Assembly (NCBI GenBank): GCA_025765595.1
Contig: JAIVFH010000222.1
Span: 1 to 46,016 of the forward strand
Length of the DNA stretch: 46,016 nt
Reading direction: 5' to 3'
DNA from: Obelidium mucronatum
Taxonomy: Eukaryota > Chytridiomycota > Chytridiomycetes > Chytridiales > Chytriomycetaceae
Made by a program: the position numbers and the translations under genes. The notes under the pieces were generated by a model. That model did no database searches, was not told where the DNA came from, and saw only the letters and a program-made list of their open reading frames with translations. Positions within the stretch are counted from its first letter, which is position 1. Every line of letters starts with the position of its first letter. Of this stretch, positions 10,462-20,855 are shown one piece after another.

Positions 10462-12217
10462 TCAGTTCAAGCGGTCGTTGATGAGCTCATTCACTACGCG
10501 TTGAATGTCCGCATCATGCTCCCTCACCAGCTCAACGACTCTCTCCCTCGTTGCGCCACTCGCCACCTCCATCTTCAGAATGCGTTCCACTGCCTCCTTG
10601 TGTTCCTTTTCCTTGTGGATGCGCACTTCCTCCTCGGGAGACTCTGTCGCCATAGTCAGGGCAGCGCCCGTTGCCTGAGACACAAAGCGATACGCCTCTC
10701 TCGCCTCCTGCTTGAGCGCCTTTGCGCCTGGAACAGTCGAGTCGATAGTTGCGCACGTGGCGTCTTTGAGCGCCTGCGCCTGCTGGAACGCCGACGAAAT
10801 CCACGGATTTTGGTGAAGAACGGCGGCGTGCATCTGCGCATGCGAGGCTGCGGCGCTGTTGAGCGCGTGCCGCAGCGAGAACGAAAAGTTTGCTTTCGCC
10901 GAATTGTTTGCTGTTTCGGTGCGCGCCGGGCTTGACGCAGGCGTCGCCCATTCGCTGTTGGGCGGTGTTTCTTGCTGCTTTTTCGGTGGTGTTGCGTATT
11001 GCGTCTTTTGCCGCGCGAAGCTCGTCGCCAGGTATTCGTTGATGCTGCCTGCCCTTTGCGCCTGCTTTCTTTGGGACTTGTATTGCTGTTGGAGCTGTGC
11101 CGTTGTAAGGGGGCCAGTAGCAGCAGCCGGTGAAGGCGCCGGGGTGGATGATGAGGCAGCAGGGATCATAACAAGCTCGGGTCCAGTTGCGTCATAATAC
11201 TCATCCTTGTCTTCTTCCTCAGGAATGGGAGTCTTTTTACCAGCCGTCTCGCTTGCAGCCACAATAGCGGGATCACTTTGAAGAAGAGCATCATCCGTGT
11301 ATGCTGGTGGAAGATCGTAATGAAGGTGACGACATGCATCAGTGATTCCCGCACAAGTGTCCACGTGGTTTGCACTGAAGTGAGTTTCTTTTGGAACATG
11401 ATTCTTGAGTTTATCGTTGAAGGACTCAAATATTTCCGAAAGAGGGATCTTTGTGGATTCCGAAAGCTGTTTTGTTGACGAGGATAACATCAATACCAAT
11501 AAGAGCTCAGCAGCACAAGAATAACTATAATTACCTCATGCAAAGTTCCAATAGCTTCACGCATGGCATGTGGATCCGAGAAAACGAGATCCACAACCAT
11601 GTCAATGACAAGGACTGACTCTGGGTGGAACTCCAAATGGTTTGTGTCCTTTTCAGCCACTGCCACCGTTGCCACCCGTTCAGCCAAAGAAGCAGCAGCA
11701 GCTTGATCATCGTACCCGGGCAACGATGATGTTGTTGAATTCTGGGGTTTAGCACTTGAAACGTGTTCTTCAACGGCAATTTGCAGCTTTGGAATTGCTT
11801 TGAGTTTCAACAGATACTTCAAGTCAATGTCTGAATCAATGCGAATATTGTCTCCATCAGCATCTCGGTAAGAAGCGGCAATGGTGGCGTCAGTGGGAAA
11901 GCGGAACAACTCCTTGACCTTTTGAAACAACCATCGAATCAGCAATCGAATCAGCAAAGCGGGACAAAGCAGCTCAAGCAAAACACAAAAAAAAACTCCA
12001 TTTGAATCTCTTTTAAATTTACCTTTTCCTGAAAGAGTGCCCACGACACTGTTCGAGCCTCCACTTGCTCCAACACAAGCTGGCGAACGAATCCAGAGTT
12101 TTCCACTTTGATGCAGATTGTTGGCACTTCCTCTTCTTCGGGTTCCGGCGAATAGCTAATCACTCGCTCTTCAGGGACGTCTTCGTCGGGCGAAGCGGTG
12201 ATGGTGCGATCAGCCAT
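10462..12217 (-). CDS. PB1-UBA protein, p62/NBR1-like paralogue A (no ZZ)
   Basis: First of three tandem paralogues built like selective-autophagy receptors (p62/SQSTM1, NBR1), which polymerise through PB1 and bind ubiquitin through UBA. Exons 12217..12023, 11918..11535 and 11466..10462 join in phase for 527 residues. The PB1 domain spans exons 1-2 (about residues 33-115): a conserved Lys in TICIKVEN and the acidic OPCA motif YRDADGDNIRIDSDIDL. The C-terminal UBA is VERILKMEVASGATRERV..VVNELIND. The ZZ zinc finger of its two neighbours is missing. In its place are a long Ala/Gln-rich stretch and a motif CAGITDACRHLHYD shared with paralogue B. The 3' exon is GC-rich. No confident LC3-interacting motif was found, so an autophagy role is inferred only from architecture. 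Confidence 0.75.
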
Positions 12218-12437
12218 TTTATTATCGATGTTTTTTTTGGTGTAATCTCCGATAGAACATTTCGATGTTCCTTACTTTCAAGCGGCTTACGCAACATCAA
12301 TTTGAATCCTTTTTTAAATTTCCTGCTTCATGTTTAAAAGTACACATCTTGATCCGATGGGGAATACAAAGCTCCAACATAACTGAACACTTACAATTTA
12401 TTCACTACAGGAGGGTAAACACAAACTAAAAAACAAC

Positions 12438-14546
12438 TCACATATTCTCATCAATCAAGACTTCAACAACACGATCCAAATCCCCACCAAAATGCACAAC
12501 CAACTCCCGCACCCTCTCACGCGAACGCGTTCCAGCCCCAGCAACACCCATCGCAATCACTTGATCCACCTGCCCTTCAATCACACTGCGATTCGATTCA
12601 TTCATGTGATCGATTCTAGTAAACTCATGGCTGGCATCATGGTAATTAGTATCAGTCCCGTTACCACCACTCTGCTTCATGGTATAATAACACACCCCAC
12701 AGATATCATAATCCCGACACGTCTGACACTTGTACCGCGGGCCCGTGAACCCTTTACTTCCACACACATCGCAGGTCGTGTATTTCCAACGCGGGGTCAG
12801 GTCCTGTGGACTCGTCGTGCCAGTGCCAGTGGTAGCAGTGGTGCTGAAGTTGGAGACCCCCACAATAACGCGTTCAATTGCCGCTTTGAATGCATTCGCG
12901 GCGGATTGCGCTGATTCCGCGTGGGTCGCGGCTTGTGCGTGGGCTTGCTGGGCGGCAAGTTGGGCGTGTTGGGCGGCGCGTTGTGCTTGTTGGGCGGCGC
13001 GTTGGAATCCTTGCGTTGGAGTGAAGGACTTGTCGTTGTGGAAGCGGCGGCATTCGTCGGTGATTCCGGTGCAAATGTGGATTGGAGAGGACCATGTTGT
13101 TTGGGGTGCTGCTGCTACTGCTGCTGGTGGGGAAGGGACTGATGGGGGTTGTGGTGGAGTGGGAGGGTTGAAACGGATGTGGAATCCATTGTTGCTGTTG
13201 TTGGTTGAGGAACTTGAGGATGATGAGGATGATGAGGTCGGTTGATGGCGGTTTCTGTCTGTCTCATCGAAACGAATGATAAACGGCTTCTTTTCGGAAC
13301 TTTGGGCGATGACAGAGGGGAGGTCGCCATCAAACACAACAGAGTAACGAGGCGGTTGTTTACTTGTCGAAGGCGTTGCTTCGTTGCTGGACTGAGAAGA
13401 ACGATGTCCGGCCATCATTTCATTAAATAGACGTATGAGGTCTTCAAACGTTGATTTAGAAGATTCGGCAAACTATACCAAACAGAGATCAAAGAGCATT
13501 AGTTTAGCCCCAACGACAACTTAATTTCTGTTTCTTCTCACCTCATGCAAAGTTTTGATGGCAGAGTTCATGAATTCAGGATCGCGTGTAACCTTTTCAG
13601 CCAACTTCTGGACAGCGGCAATAATTTCAGACAAGTCAATAAGGAGGACTTGCTGAGGCTGCTCTTGTGGTTCTTGTTGTGGTTCTTGTTCTTGTTGTGG
13701 TTGTTGTCCCTGTGGTTGGTCGCGAGACGTTGAAGGAACACTGGAAGGCTGGGTTGGGAAAGACCCAGGAATCTTTCCTTCGTCTTCCACAACACCAATA
13801 GCAGCAGTAGAGCTGTGGTCATGCAAAGCAGGAGCCTCCATAGGCGAGTCATCAGACGGCGCGACTGATTCCACGTCATGCATTGCGATTGCATTTTGAG
13901 TCTCCAAGTCAAAAAGCGAAGGGTATGCGATATCCACAGGAATAGGCGCCGGATGTTGCGTGTCTTGGACAATAGCAGTTGGCACTCGAGAGAGCGGCGT
14001 TTCAGAGCGGGTGGTTGGTGTCGCGTCTTGTTCTTCGGGTAGGATGTCAGCGAACGGGTCCTGGTGTCGAGGTAAAGAGTTCACGACGACCGCAGGAGTA
14101 GCTGGTTCCACGGATACAGTGTTGATGGCGGGGGTATTACCAGGACCGTCCGATGAGATTGCGATTGTCAGTTTGGGAATTCGTTCTAGTTTCGCCAGGT
14201 CCTTGAGTTCTGAATCTGTGTCAATCTGAATCGAATCTCCGTCTTCGTCAACGTAAAAGGCAGAGATGGTGCAATGGGTGGGTAGCTTGAACATGTCTTT
14301 GACCTGTGAACATGGAAGTTTAGATGTGGGTGCAACTCCTTCACTTCCACAATGAGTCCGCCACCCGACTCTTCTCAGATTTCATAAAAACAGAACGAAT
14401 AAGAAGCATACCTTTGCTTCCAGCAGAGTCCATTCTACTTGGTCGTCAAAGACAACCTGGCGCACTTGGGAGTTGTATTCGCACTTGATGCGGACAATGG
14501 ATTCCCAGCCGCTTGCTGAGACTGAAGAGGAGCGTATCGAGGTCAT
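12438..14546 (-). CDS. PB1-ZZ-UBA protein, p62/NBR1-like paralogue B
   Basis: Three exons in phase, 14546..14412, 14303..13542 and 13472..12438, give 643 residues starting MTSIRSSSV. PB1 (about residues 16-96): VRIKCEYNSQVRQVVFDD with the conserved Lys, then the OPCA acidic motif FYVDEDGDSIQIDTDSEL. The middle is low complexity, with a Gln/Pro/Glu stretch near the end of exon 2. Exon 3 carries CTGITDECRRFHND (shared with paralogue A), an Ala/Gln heptad-like run, then a ZZ zinc finger CDVCGSKGFTGPRYKCQTC..YDICGVCYY with the later H..SHEF, and a UBA VEQVIAMGV..RERVRELVVHFGG. The order PB1-ZZ-UBA is that of p62/SQSTM1. Intron positions match those of A and C, so the three genes arose by duplication with introns in place. 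Confidence 0.82.
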
Positions 14547-14765
14547 TTATGCTTTAGTTTCTTGTTTTACTTGTTGTGTCGAGTTGAGATGAGGGACAAT
14601 ATTTCAAAAGCAATCAGTAAAATACGTTGGGTCCCCCCCACGAAGTCACAAAATCCCACGAAAAAAAAGACAAATAGGGTTTAACAAAAAACCTCTAAAA
14701 ACAGATGTGTCTTTTTAATCCACATTGTCGACAGTAAACAATAGCATCCGACTCTCTCAATGTTT

Positions 14766-15874
14766 TCAATCCAAACACTCATCATTCAATGCTTGAACAA
14801 CGCGATCCAAATCCCCACCAAAATGAACCACCAATTCTCTGATACGTTCACGCGACGCACCGGCAACAGCGGCAGCATCGCCCATTGCAATCACCTGTTC
14901 TACCTGTCCTTCAATCACAGCCTTTTTGTTGTCGGCTTCGTCAGCAGGGCGAAGGATTCTCGTAAATACATGGCTAGAGTCGTGGAGAATGGAAGCAGAT
15001 CCAGTATCAGCAGAGTACTGCTGCTGATTCATGGTAAAATAACACGACTCGCAAAGATTGTAATTCAGACATGTCTGGCACTTGTACAGAGATCCAAGTT
15101 TGGTCCCACAAACAGTACAGCCTGGATCATTGATTACTCGAGCCAAGCTTTCAACCATTGGCTGAACGGATTCAGTAACCTTTTTTTTTTGTTTCGAGGT
15201 TTTAAGATCACAGATTAAACACACGAAAAAAAAACAAGAATCGCTACTCACGACTTGCATAGATTTCATGAGTGAGTTTATGACTTCGGGATTTTCAGAA
15301 ATCTGCGTACCCAACTTTTGGACACCCGCAATGATTTCAGAAAAGTCAAGAACAAGGTTTGGTGGTGCTTGTTGTGGTTGAGAGTCTTGCTTCTGTTGTG
15401 GTTGTTGTTGTTGATCCAGTTCAGATGATCCCTCGAATAAATCCTTTTCCCCGGAAGGCACAGCGATTGGATTTGTAGTAGAACTGTTGTGGTTGACTTT
15501 TGAAAATACGGCAATAGTCAGTTTTGGAATTCGTTCAATTTTCGCCAAGTCTTTAAGCTCAGAGTCTGTATCAATCTGAATCGAATCTCCATCTTCGTCA
15601 ACGTAAAAGGCAGAGATGCTGCAATTTGCGGGCAGCTTGAATGCATCTTTGACCTGTGAATACAGTCATTGGGTAAGTGCAACTCTTTCATCTCTCCCTC
15701 TCTCTTCACATGTGAATCATGAGATCATCTTGTCTATAATCGCATTTGAAAGTGAAAGAAAGAGACCTTTGCTTCCAAGACACTCCATTCTACTTCAAGA
15801 TGGCCAAAGACAAACAGACGCACTTGCGACTTGTATTCGCACTTGATGCGCACCAAGGACTCCGAAGAAGCCAT
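14766..15874 (-). CDS. PB1-ZZ-UBA protein, p62/NBR1-like paralogue C (compact)
   Basis: Exons 15874..15767, 15653..15252 and 15179..14766 give 307 residues, the shortest of the tandem trio. PB1: MASSESLVRIKCEYKSQV and OPCA motif FYVDEDGDSIQIDTDSEL, identical at protein level to paralogue B. After a Gln-rich linker comes ZZ, CTVCGTKLGSLYKCQTC..YNLCESCYF, then UBA VEQVIAMGDAAAVAG..RERIRELVVHFGG. It lacks the long middle region and the C-x-GITD-x-CR motif. The second intron (15251..15180) has a good GTGAGT donor but ends in a run of A before AG. It is 72 nt with no stop, so retention would add 24 residues. Shares a 65 bp divergent promoter with NUC1. Compact PB1-ZZ-UBA is closest to a minimal p62. 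Confidence 0.82.
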
Positions 15875-15939
15875 TATTGATTAGAAGTAGATTGGCTGTT
15901 TTTGCGATGGTTGAATTGGATTGAATTCCACCAGTGCAA
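15875..15939. promoter_or_regulatory. Bidirectional promoter, p62-like C / NUC1 (65 bp)
   Basis: Only 65 bp lie between the two divergent start codons, so regulatory DNA and both 5' UTRs must be very short or overlap the genes. No TATA-like box seen. Positional inference. Confidence 0.45.
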
Positions 15940-17090
15940 ATGAGCCGCAGTGTGTTTTTCCTGTCGACCGGCGCCGCCTTCCTCGCCGGCTTCCACCTCG
16001 GGTCCTCGTCCAACTCCGGCTTCCCGTGGGACGCCAGTCCGCTTGCCGCCTCGCTTGTGCGCAGCGCCTTTGTGTACACCGGGACGCCGAACCTTGTTCC
16101 TTCGGGCGCTGCTTCGGGCGGCCTAGCGAGCGTCGCCGCAGTCCCGAATGAGAACCAACCCGGCGTCCACGGCCCGCGCGCTGACAACCTGACCCGCCTG
16201 GCGTACACTGGCGCGTTTGACCGCAGAACGAGGAACGCGCACTGGGTCGCCGAGAAGCTGACGCGGGAAAAGATCGATAAACTGTTGCAGCTGCCAGAGA
16301 GCGGCTCCGAGGACGAGGCGCAAGTGCCGGACCGAAAACACTCGAGCTTCAAGGAGGACCCAGCAATCCCAAGCGACTTTCGCGTAAAGCCAGGTGACTA
16401 CACTCACTCGGGCTACGATCGCGGCCACTTGGTGCCGGCTGCCGATGTCATTGAATCGCAAAAGGCGATCGACGAGACATTCTACATGACAAACATGTCT
16501 CCCCAGGTATTCTTCGTTTCTTGGATTGGACATTTCCCCTAAAATATGTACTTACATGATTCATTACAGGCCCCTGCGTTCAATCGCGGTGTTTGGGCGT
16601 CGTTTGAACGTTATGTTCGAGGGCTTGTGAAGTCCTTTGATGAAGTCTATGTTGTCACTGGTCCAATGTATCTACCGAAACTAGATGAATCTGATGGTAT
16701 TACAGTGTGTGCGTGTAGGATTTTTTGTAAATAGCTCACTCTCCGTTTTTTGTTTTTACCCTTCAAGGAAAATATTACGTCAAATACGAAGTCATTGGTC
16801 GCGACAAGACTATCGCTGTACCCACTCATTTCTACAAAGTCATTCTGGGTGTAAAGAATGGGAAACATTACATGGGTTCTTTTGTTTTGGCAAATGAAGG
16901 CGTTTCTCAAGACACGTCTCTTGATTCTTTCTTGTTGCCTGTTTCTGCTATCGAAAAAAGTACAGGTCTCGAGTTTTTTCCATTCTTGGATCGGAAAAAT
17001 GTTGGCAATTTGTGTAGTGTTGTTAAATGTGGTGTTAAATTGGCTTCAAAGTTTAGATTGGTTAAAGGGGAGGATGTTGGTGAAGAGTGA
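15940..17090 (+). CDS. NUC1: Mitochondrial endonuclease G / NUC1-type nuclease
   Basis: DNA/RNA non-specific endonuclease of the beta-beta-alpha-metal family, held in mitochondria and involved in mtDNA handling and cell death. Exons 15940..16506, 16570..16696 and 16768..17090 join in phase for 338 residues. The N-terminus MSRSVFFLSTGAAFLAGF is a hydrophobic mitochondrial anchor or presequence. The family stretch YTGAFDRRTRNAHWVAEKLT precedes the active-site signature DRGHLVPAAD (His163). The metal-binding Asn is in PAFNRGVW (Asn194, directly after intron 1), followed by VYVVTGPMYLP and YEVIG..VPTHFYKVI. The second donor is GTATTA at 16697; the nearby GTGTGT choices give a stop. The first exon is markedly GC-rich. 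Length and motifs are complete, so the enzyme is probably active. Confidence 0.9.
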
Positions 17091-17137
17091 AAAGGTTTTA
17101 TTAGTAAAAGAGTTTATACCCAAAATCGATTCTTCAT

Positions 17138-17190
17138 CCGCCGAAGGCGGTATGCCCATCGCCGAAGGCGATATATTCCGCTTAAGGCAG
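17138..17190. repeat. Three short palindromic hairpin units
   Basis: CCGCCGAAGGCGG (17138-17150) and TCGCCGAAGGCGA (17159-17171) are near-perfect 13-bp hairpins with a GAA loop. CCGCTTAAGGCAG (17178-17190) is a degenerate third copy. Start-to-start spacing is 21 and 19 bp. They lie 48 bp after the NUC1 stop, probably in its 3' UTR. They resemble dispersed micro-palindrome repeats rather than a terminator. Confidence 0.6.
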
Positions 17191-17689
17191 TGTCTTCCAC
17201 ACTCCCTCTTGATTCCTTTACAGTATTCTGTTTTTCTATATATTCAGCAGTGTAATCCTGGTTCTTCCACACAACCACTTGATTCTCTTTTTGATGGATA
17301 GTTGCTGCCATGCAGTAGGACTCGATTTTTTTCCCCATTATTAATATTGGATTAAAAACATGTTGGTGTATCGGAGGATGGAGAAAGATGCCACGACCAC
17401 TTATTTGCGGGTTATGTGGTCCATCAAGTAAGGCTTTTCCGTCGTGGCTGTGTTTCAACCCGGAAATCTGTGATATCGGGCAACGTGACTGCGAAACAGC
17501 TTTGCAAGACACCAAAATGAGGCAGGGAGCCAGAATTTTATACGCCCATATCTTCTCTTCGAAACTCGAATTCTTGAGGACCATGATCCAACATTTGTGA
17601 GCAAAATAAGTTATTTCAAAAAAAAAAAAATTGTTTAGGTCACAGCCACAGCTTTCTGCAACAACCAGCCACTTTAGATAAATATCTTT

Positions 17690-17696
17690 TATAAGA
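17690..17696 (+). promoter_or_regulatory. TATA-like box of the PAN-like gene
   Basis: TATAAGA lies 44-50 bp before the chosen ATG at 17740, a plausible core promoter position with a short 5' UTR. Sequence match and spacing only. Confidence 0.35.
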
Positions 17697-17739
17697 GTGT
17701 CCTGCCTCTGTGCTATCAGACAAAAAAAAGAGAAGCAAA

Positions 17740-18255
17740 ATGGCAAATAACCCTATTTCAGGACACACTTGCAACACATATGACCGCATATGTGAATATC
17801 CATTCAACTCGGGCTATGCCACGACTGCCCGGAATTCGGATTGGGCAGGTTTCGATGTAACATCTGCAGGATGGGGCGCCACCAAGACCGTCGAAGCGTG
17901 TGCCGAGTTCACATATCGTCAAGGCTTATGGTTCTTTACTCATGACTCTCGGTACAACAACTGCTACGCAAAGTCTCCAAAATACGACCCATCCAAAAAC
18001 ATGGCCTTGTACGCTCATGATGATAAAGTTACGCCGTGGGTTCTTCCTAATTATGACTTTCCTGGCAGTTTTGATCCATACAGCAGTGGAGTGATTGCGG
18101 AGAGCGTAGAGTATTGCAGGCATCTTTGTACAGTGAACAAGCGTTGCATGGCGTTCAATTATGAGCCTGAAACCTGGGGTGGTTGCTATTTGAAAGTGCC
18201 AGATGTTGGACGGTATGGAGGATTGACAGCAGGGGTTATTACGCGACTTAAATGA
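17740..18255 (+). CDS. PAN/apple-like cysteine-containing protein
   Basis: 171 residues, single exon, starting MANNPISGHTCNTYD; this ATG follows an A-rich context and a TATA-like box. Two halves each look like a PAN/apple-type module, a fold that binds protein or carbohydrate. The first has VEACAEF..Y..GLWFFTHDSRYNNCYAK; the second, VEYCRHLCTVNKRCMAFNY..WGGCYLK. The spaced Cys pairs and aromatic-rich core match the C..C..C.AF.Y....CYLK pattern. No signal peptide is visible, which is odd for a disulfide-rich fold, so an upstream exon or non-classical export is possible. The nearby glycosyltransferase at 23.1-24.6 kb ends in a similar module. Function otherwise unknown. Confidence 0.65.
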   Translation: MANNPISGHTCNTYDRICEYPFNSGYATTARNSDWAGFDVTSAGWGATKTVEACAEFTYRQGLWFFTHDSRYNNCYAKSPKYDPSKNMALYAHDDKVTPWVLPNYDFPGSFDPYSSGVIAESVEYCRHLCTVNKRCMAFNYEPETWGGCYLKVPDVGRYGGLTAGVITRLK

Positions 18256-18477
18256 TTGACTTTAAACAAAAAAAAGAGGGACGTTCATTTATATACAGAT
18301 GTTATTTTTTTTGTGTGTGTGATTAAATAAACGGAGGTAGATCGCTTATTTCTCCAAAGAATCTTTCTCTCTTCTATTGAACACACTTTGGTAATGTTAT
18401 AAATACAATAAGCGGCTATCATATTGTAACACCAGATGAATATTAAGTTTATTCTGCGTTTCTTTTCTTTTTTTTTA

Positions 18478-19164
18478 TCAACATTGGGTAGGACGTGAAT
18501 AATAAGGATGGAATACGCTACTCTTTGTCCCAGAAAACTTGAAAGACCTCCTTCCATTCACTGGAGTAGCGCGTTGGTGGTGGTCGTGGTGGTTTTGGAA
18601 TTGTTGTTCTGTTTGCTCCTTGGAAACAACTCGGGTTGGGCTGGACAGACGCGTTGTGAGATTGATTAGAACGCCGCCATCCAAGTATTTCCCATCGAGA
18701 GGTGGTGTTGCTGGTTTTGGTGTTGCGTTTATTCGGAACACGAAAGGACTCCGCGGTGGTTGTGGGGACACGGGGGACTGCGGTGAGCTTGGAAGAACTA
18801 TTGGAGTTACCATTATGCGGGGTTGCAGCAACAACTGAGGAGGGGCGATTAATGATTGCGTAGATTTTGATTGATGTAACGGTGAAAATAGAAGCGGTTC
18901 GCTGAAGTGGGAAGCCTGTTGATTGGGCCTCTTGTTGGACAGTTCTCGGTCAATGAAAGCAGTCAAGAGCCTTGAAGCTTCTGCGAGAGAATACTCGGAC
19001 GGGAGAAGCAGGTCCATATCGATTGGGTAATAGTTGGGCAGTGGATGGTCAGGCTCGCGAAGGATATCGACTGTGGCGTCTTGAGTTGAATTGGACCAAC
19101 ACCGTTGCTCTGATGCATCGTCAAACCAGCCGAAGGCTAAAGAGCGTTTATGGATTTCAATCAT
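18478..19164 (-). CDS. Disordered proline/serine-rich hypothetical protein
   Basis: The frame is open from 19221, but I prefer the ATG at 19164 (MIEIHKRSLAFGWFDD), because the residues before it are a Lys/Asn-rich run typical of a 5' UTR. That gives 228 residues. The first part has a short ordered-looking piece (DMDLLLPSEYSLAEASRLL). The rest is rich in Pro, Ser and Gln, with repeated SPQSPVSPQPPRSP and a His-rich patch, and ends in Lys/Ser/Tyr. No domain recognised. Coding is supported by length and codon use only. Convergent with the PAN-like gene, 222 bp apart. Confidence 0.45.
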   Translation of the reverse strand: MIEIHKRSLAFGWFDDASEQRCWSNSTQDATVDILREPDHPLPNYYPIDMDLLLPSEYSLAEASRLLTAFIDRELSNKRPNQQASHFSEPLLFSPLHQSKSTQSLIAPPQLLLQPRIMVTPIVLPSSPQSPVSPQPPRSPFVFRINATPKPATPPLDGKYLDGGVLINLTTRLSSPTRVVSKEQTEQQFQNHHDHHQRATPVNGRRSFKFSGTKSSVFHPYYSRPTQC

Positions 19165-19526
19165 TTTTTTGTTTGGTTTTTGGTTCTTGCTTCTTGTTTT
19201 TACTAAAAAGAGGTTCAGCAAGTTTATGTTCAGCGAACATTCTTCAGTTGGCTGGAGGACGCACCTCTACGTTGGTCGTTTATGGACGGTGTTTACAACG
19301 ACTTATTGATAAAGCGGACTTTGAATGTAGATAGAAACGCAGAATGCTGAAGTAAGGATTTTTCCTTTTCAACTTTCTTTGTAAGCGGAAAAAAGTTGAG
19401 TCAACGTTGGTCACGCCAAGCCCGATTTCTGTAAAACAAGGCAAAAGCATACACAATACACGGATAACAAGATCTACGAGTTTTCTTTTCTTTTTTTCGA
19501 AAGCGAAAAAAAAAACGTTTCGCTTT
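19165..19526. other. Intergenic stretch, nothing identified
   Basis: Between the start of the disordered protein and the 3' end of the claudin-like gene. T- and A-rich runs; no RNA gene, repeat or supported reading frame seen. Confidence 0.4.
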
Positions 19527-20855
19527 TTACAGTCCAATCGCCTTCGCTTTTGGAAACAAAGTCATGACATGTTCCTCCTCCCTCTTGGCGCCTCCATCCT
19601 TGGTGAACAAACTCCTCAACGTCTTTTTGTTGGCTCCCAATACTCGTTTGAGTCCCCACCCCAAAAACCAAAGCTGTACCACGAAATCACTCCACGATGT
19701 GAACAAGGACACAATCGGTCCCATGATTGTGTAGTTTGACAATGAGCTGGAAGATTCGTATTGCAAGGATTGGAAATATCCAACTCCAAGTTGATCCCAG
19801 TATGAAAAGGAAATAAGAATATCAAAGACTGGGAACCATGGCATGATTACGATTCCAGCGACCGTAATAGCAGCGTTCCTGGTTATTGACAAAATCATCG
19901 TTAAAAACGTTTGGGAAAAAAAGTGCAAGAAAGGGGCGGCTTTCAGACCTTGCTTCAACCCGCTCGTCAGCTGCTGGTCTCATGATCAACAACAAAGTGC
20001 CAACCCCAAAACACATATCAAACAGCGTCCCAATCGCCTCCAGCCACCTCGACGCCTGTATATGCGGTAAAGCATCTTTCGCATTCGCATACCACCGATC
20101 TGAGGGCTGTGGGTTCTTTGGATCCGGTGCAACCATCTCCAAAAACGAAGCCGTGTATTCCTCTACTGATTGACACGAGTGTGGATGTTTCGATTTAATC
20201 GTCAGGTTTCCGGCGCCTGCTGTGTCAGAGTATTTCGGGTTGAATTGGAAGTCGGCTGTTCCACAGACTTGGAATAGGCCTGCTGTGTGGTATTGATCGG
20301 CTCGCCAGTAAGGTAATGCAAACATTGCCCATTGTCCAATCCAAGAGAAAAACAACCAAAGACCCACAATTGTTCCTGTTACGTTTGCTTTAGTTGTTGT
20401 TTTGCATTGATTGAGGTATCACTCACCCCATCGCAGAACTGCTCTGTCCTTTGTGAACTTGCCGTCGATTTCATGCCCCATTGAGTTGTATCGCTTCTTT
20501 GGTCCGTTTAATCGAATATCTTCTTCCTCCTTCTGTTCCCGTCGCTTCTGGATCCCAACCATTGTTGCGTGGATGTCGTTTGAGGTAAAGTCTATCGGTC
20601 GAGCTGGCTGCTGTTGCTGCTGCTGATGCGGCTGGTATCTCATTGCATGTTCTGGAGGAGTGATCAGGTGCTCGCTGGAGGATGCTGATTCTGCTGTGAG
20701 TGATTGGGTTTGCGTTTAGGCCATGAGGGACTCAGAAATGTGACGAACACTCAACTAATCCCAGGTATTGCCCCTATACTGTTGCTTCCAGATGCAAACT
20801 GTTGTGCCCGTTGGCGGGTTGTTGGTCTGGGCTGCCGCCGGTTCCCAGTTTCCAT
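19527..20855 (-). CDS. Four-transmembrane claudin/PMP22-like membrane protein
   Basis: Four exons in phase, 20855..20780, 20693..20427, 20375..19949 and 19878..19527, give 373 residues. The first exon is my inference: ATG at 20855, donor GTATAG, acceptor CACAG, and an upstream frame continuing into SESASSSEHLITPPEH before the next Met at 20643. The N-terminal ~115 residues are disordered with a Gln run. Membrane segments: GLWLFFSWIGQWAMFALPYW, LEAIGTLFDMCFGVGTLLLIM, ITVAGIVIMPWFPVFDILI, and GPIVSLFTSWSDFVVQLWFL. The large first loop contains AGLFQVCG and a second Cys (HSCQSVEE), like the GLW..C..C loop of the claudin/PMP22 superfamily. Fungal relatives sit in the plasma membrane or eisosomes, but I cannot name an orthologue. 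The C-terminal tail is basic. Confidence 0.7.

Larger units (their letters stand above)
17091..17739. other. Intergenic stretch between NUC1 and PAN-like gene
   Basis: Holds the NUC1 3' UTR with three small hairpins (17138-17190) and the upstream region of the PAN-like gene. Open frames exist (minus 17746..17114; plus 17388..17600, Cys-containing, 70 codons), but neither shows family motifs or splice logic. I see no supported gene. Confidence 0.4.

Noticed and set aside
16701..16740. GTGTGT or GTAGGA donors for NUC1 intron 2
   Set aside because: Both lead to a stop or the wrong frame; GTATTA at 16697 restores the conserved DGKYYVKYEVIG.
17138..17190. CRISPR-like array
   Set aside because: Three 13-bp palindromes without true spacers, in a eukaryotic 3' UTR.
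17114..17746. 210-codon minus-strand ORF over the NUC1 3' region
   Set aside because: Composition is that of UTR (poly-Phe from an A-run, hairpin repeat translated as YRLRR units); no domain and no splice logic.
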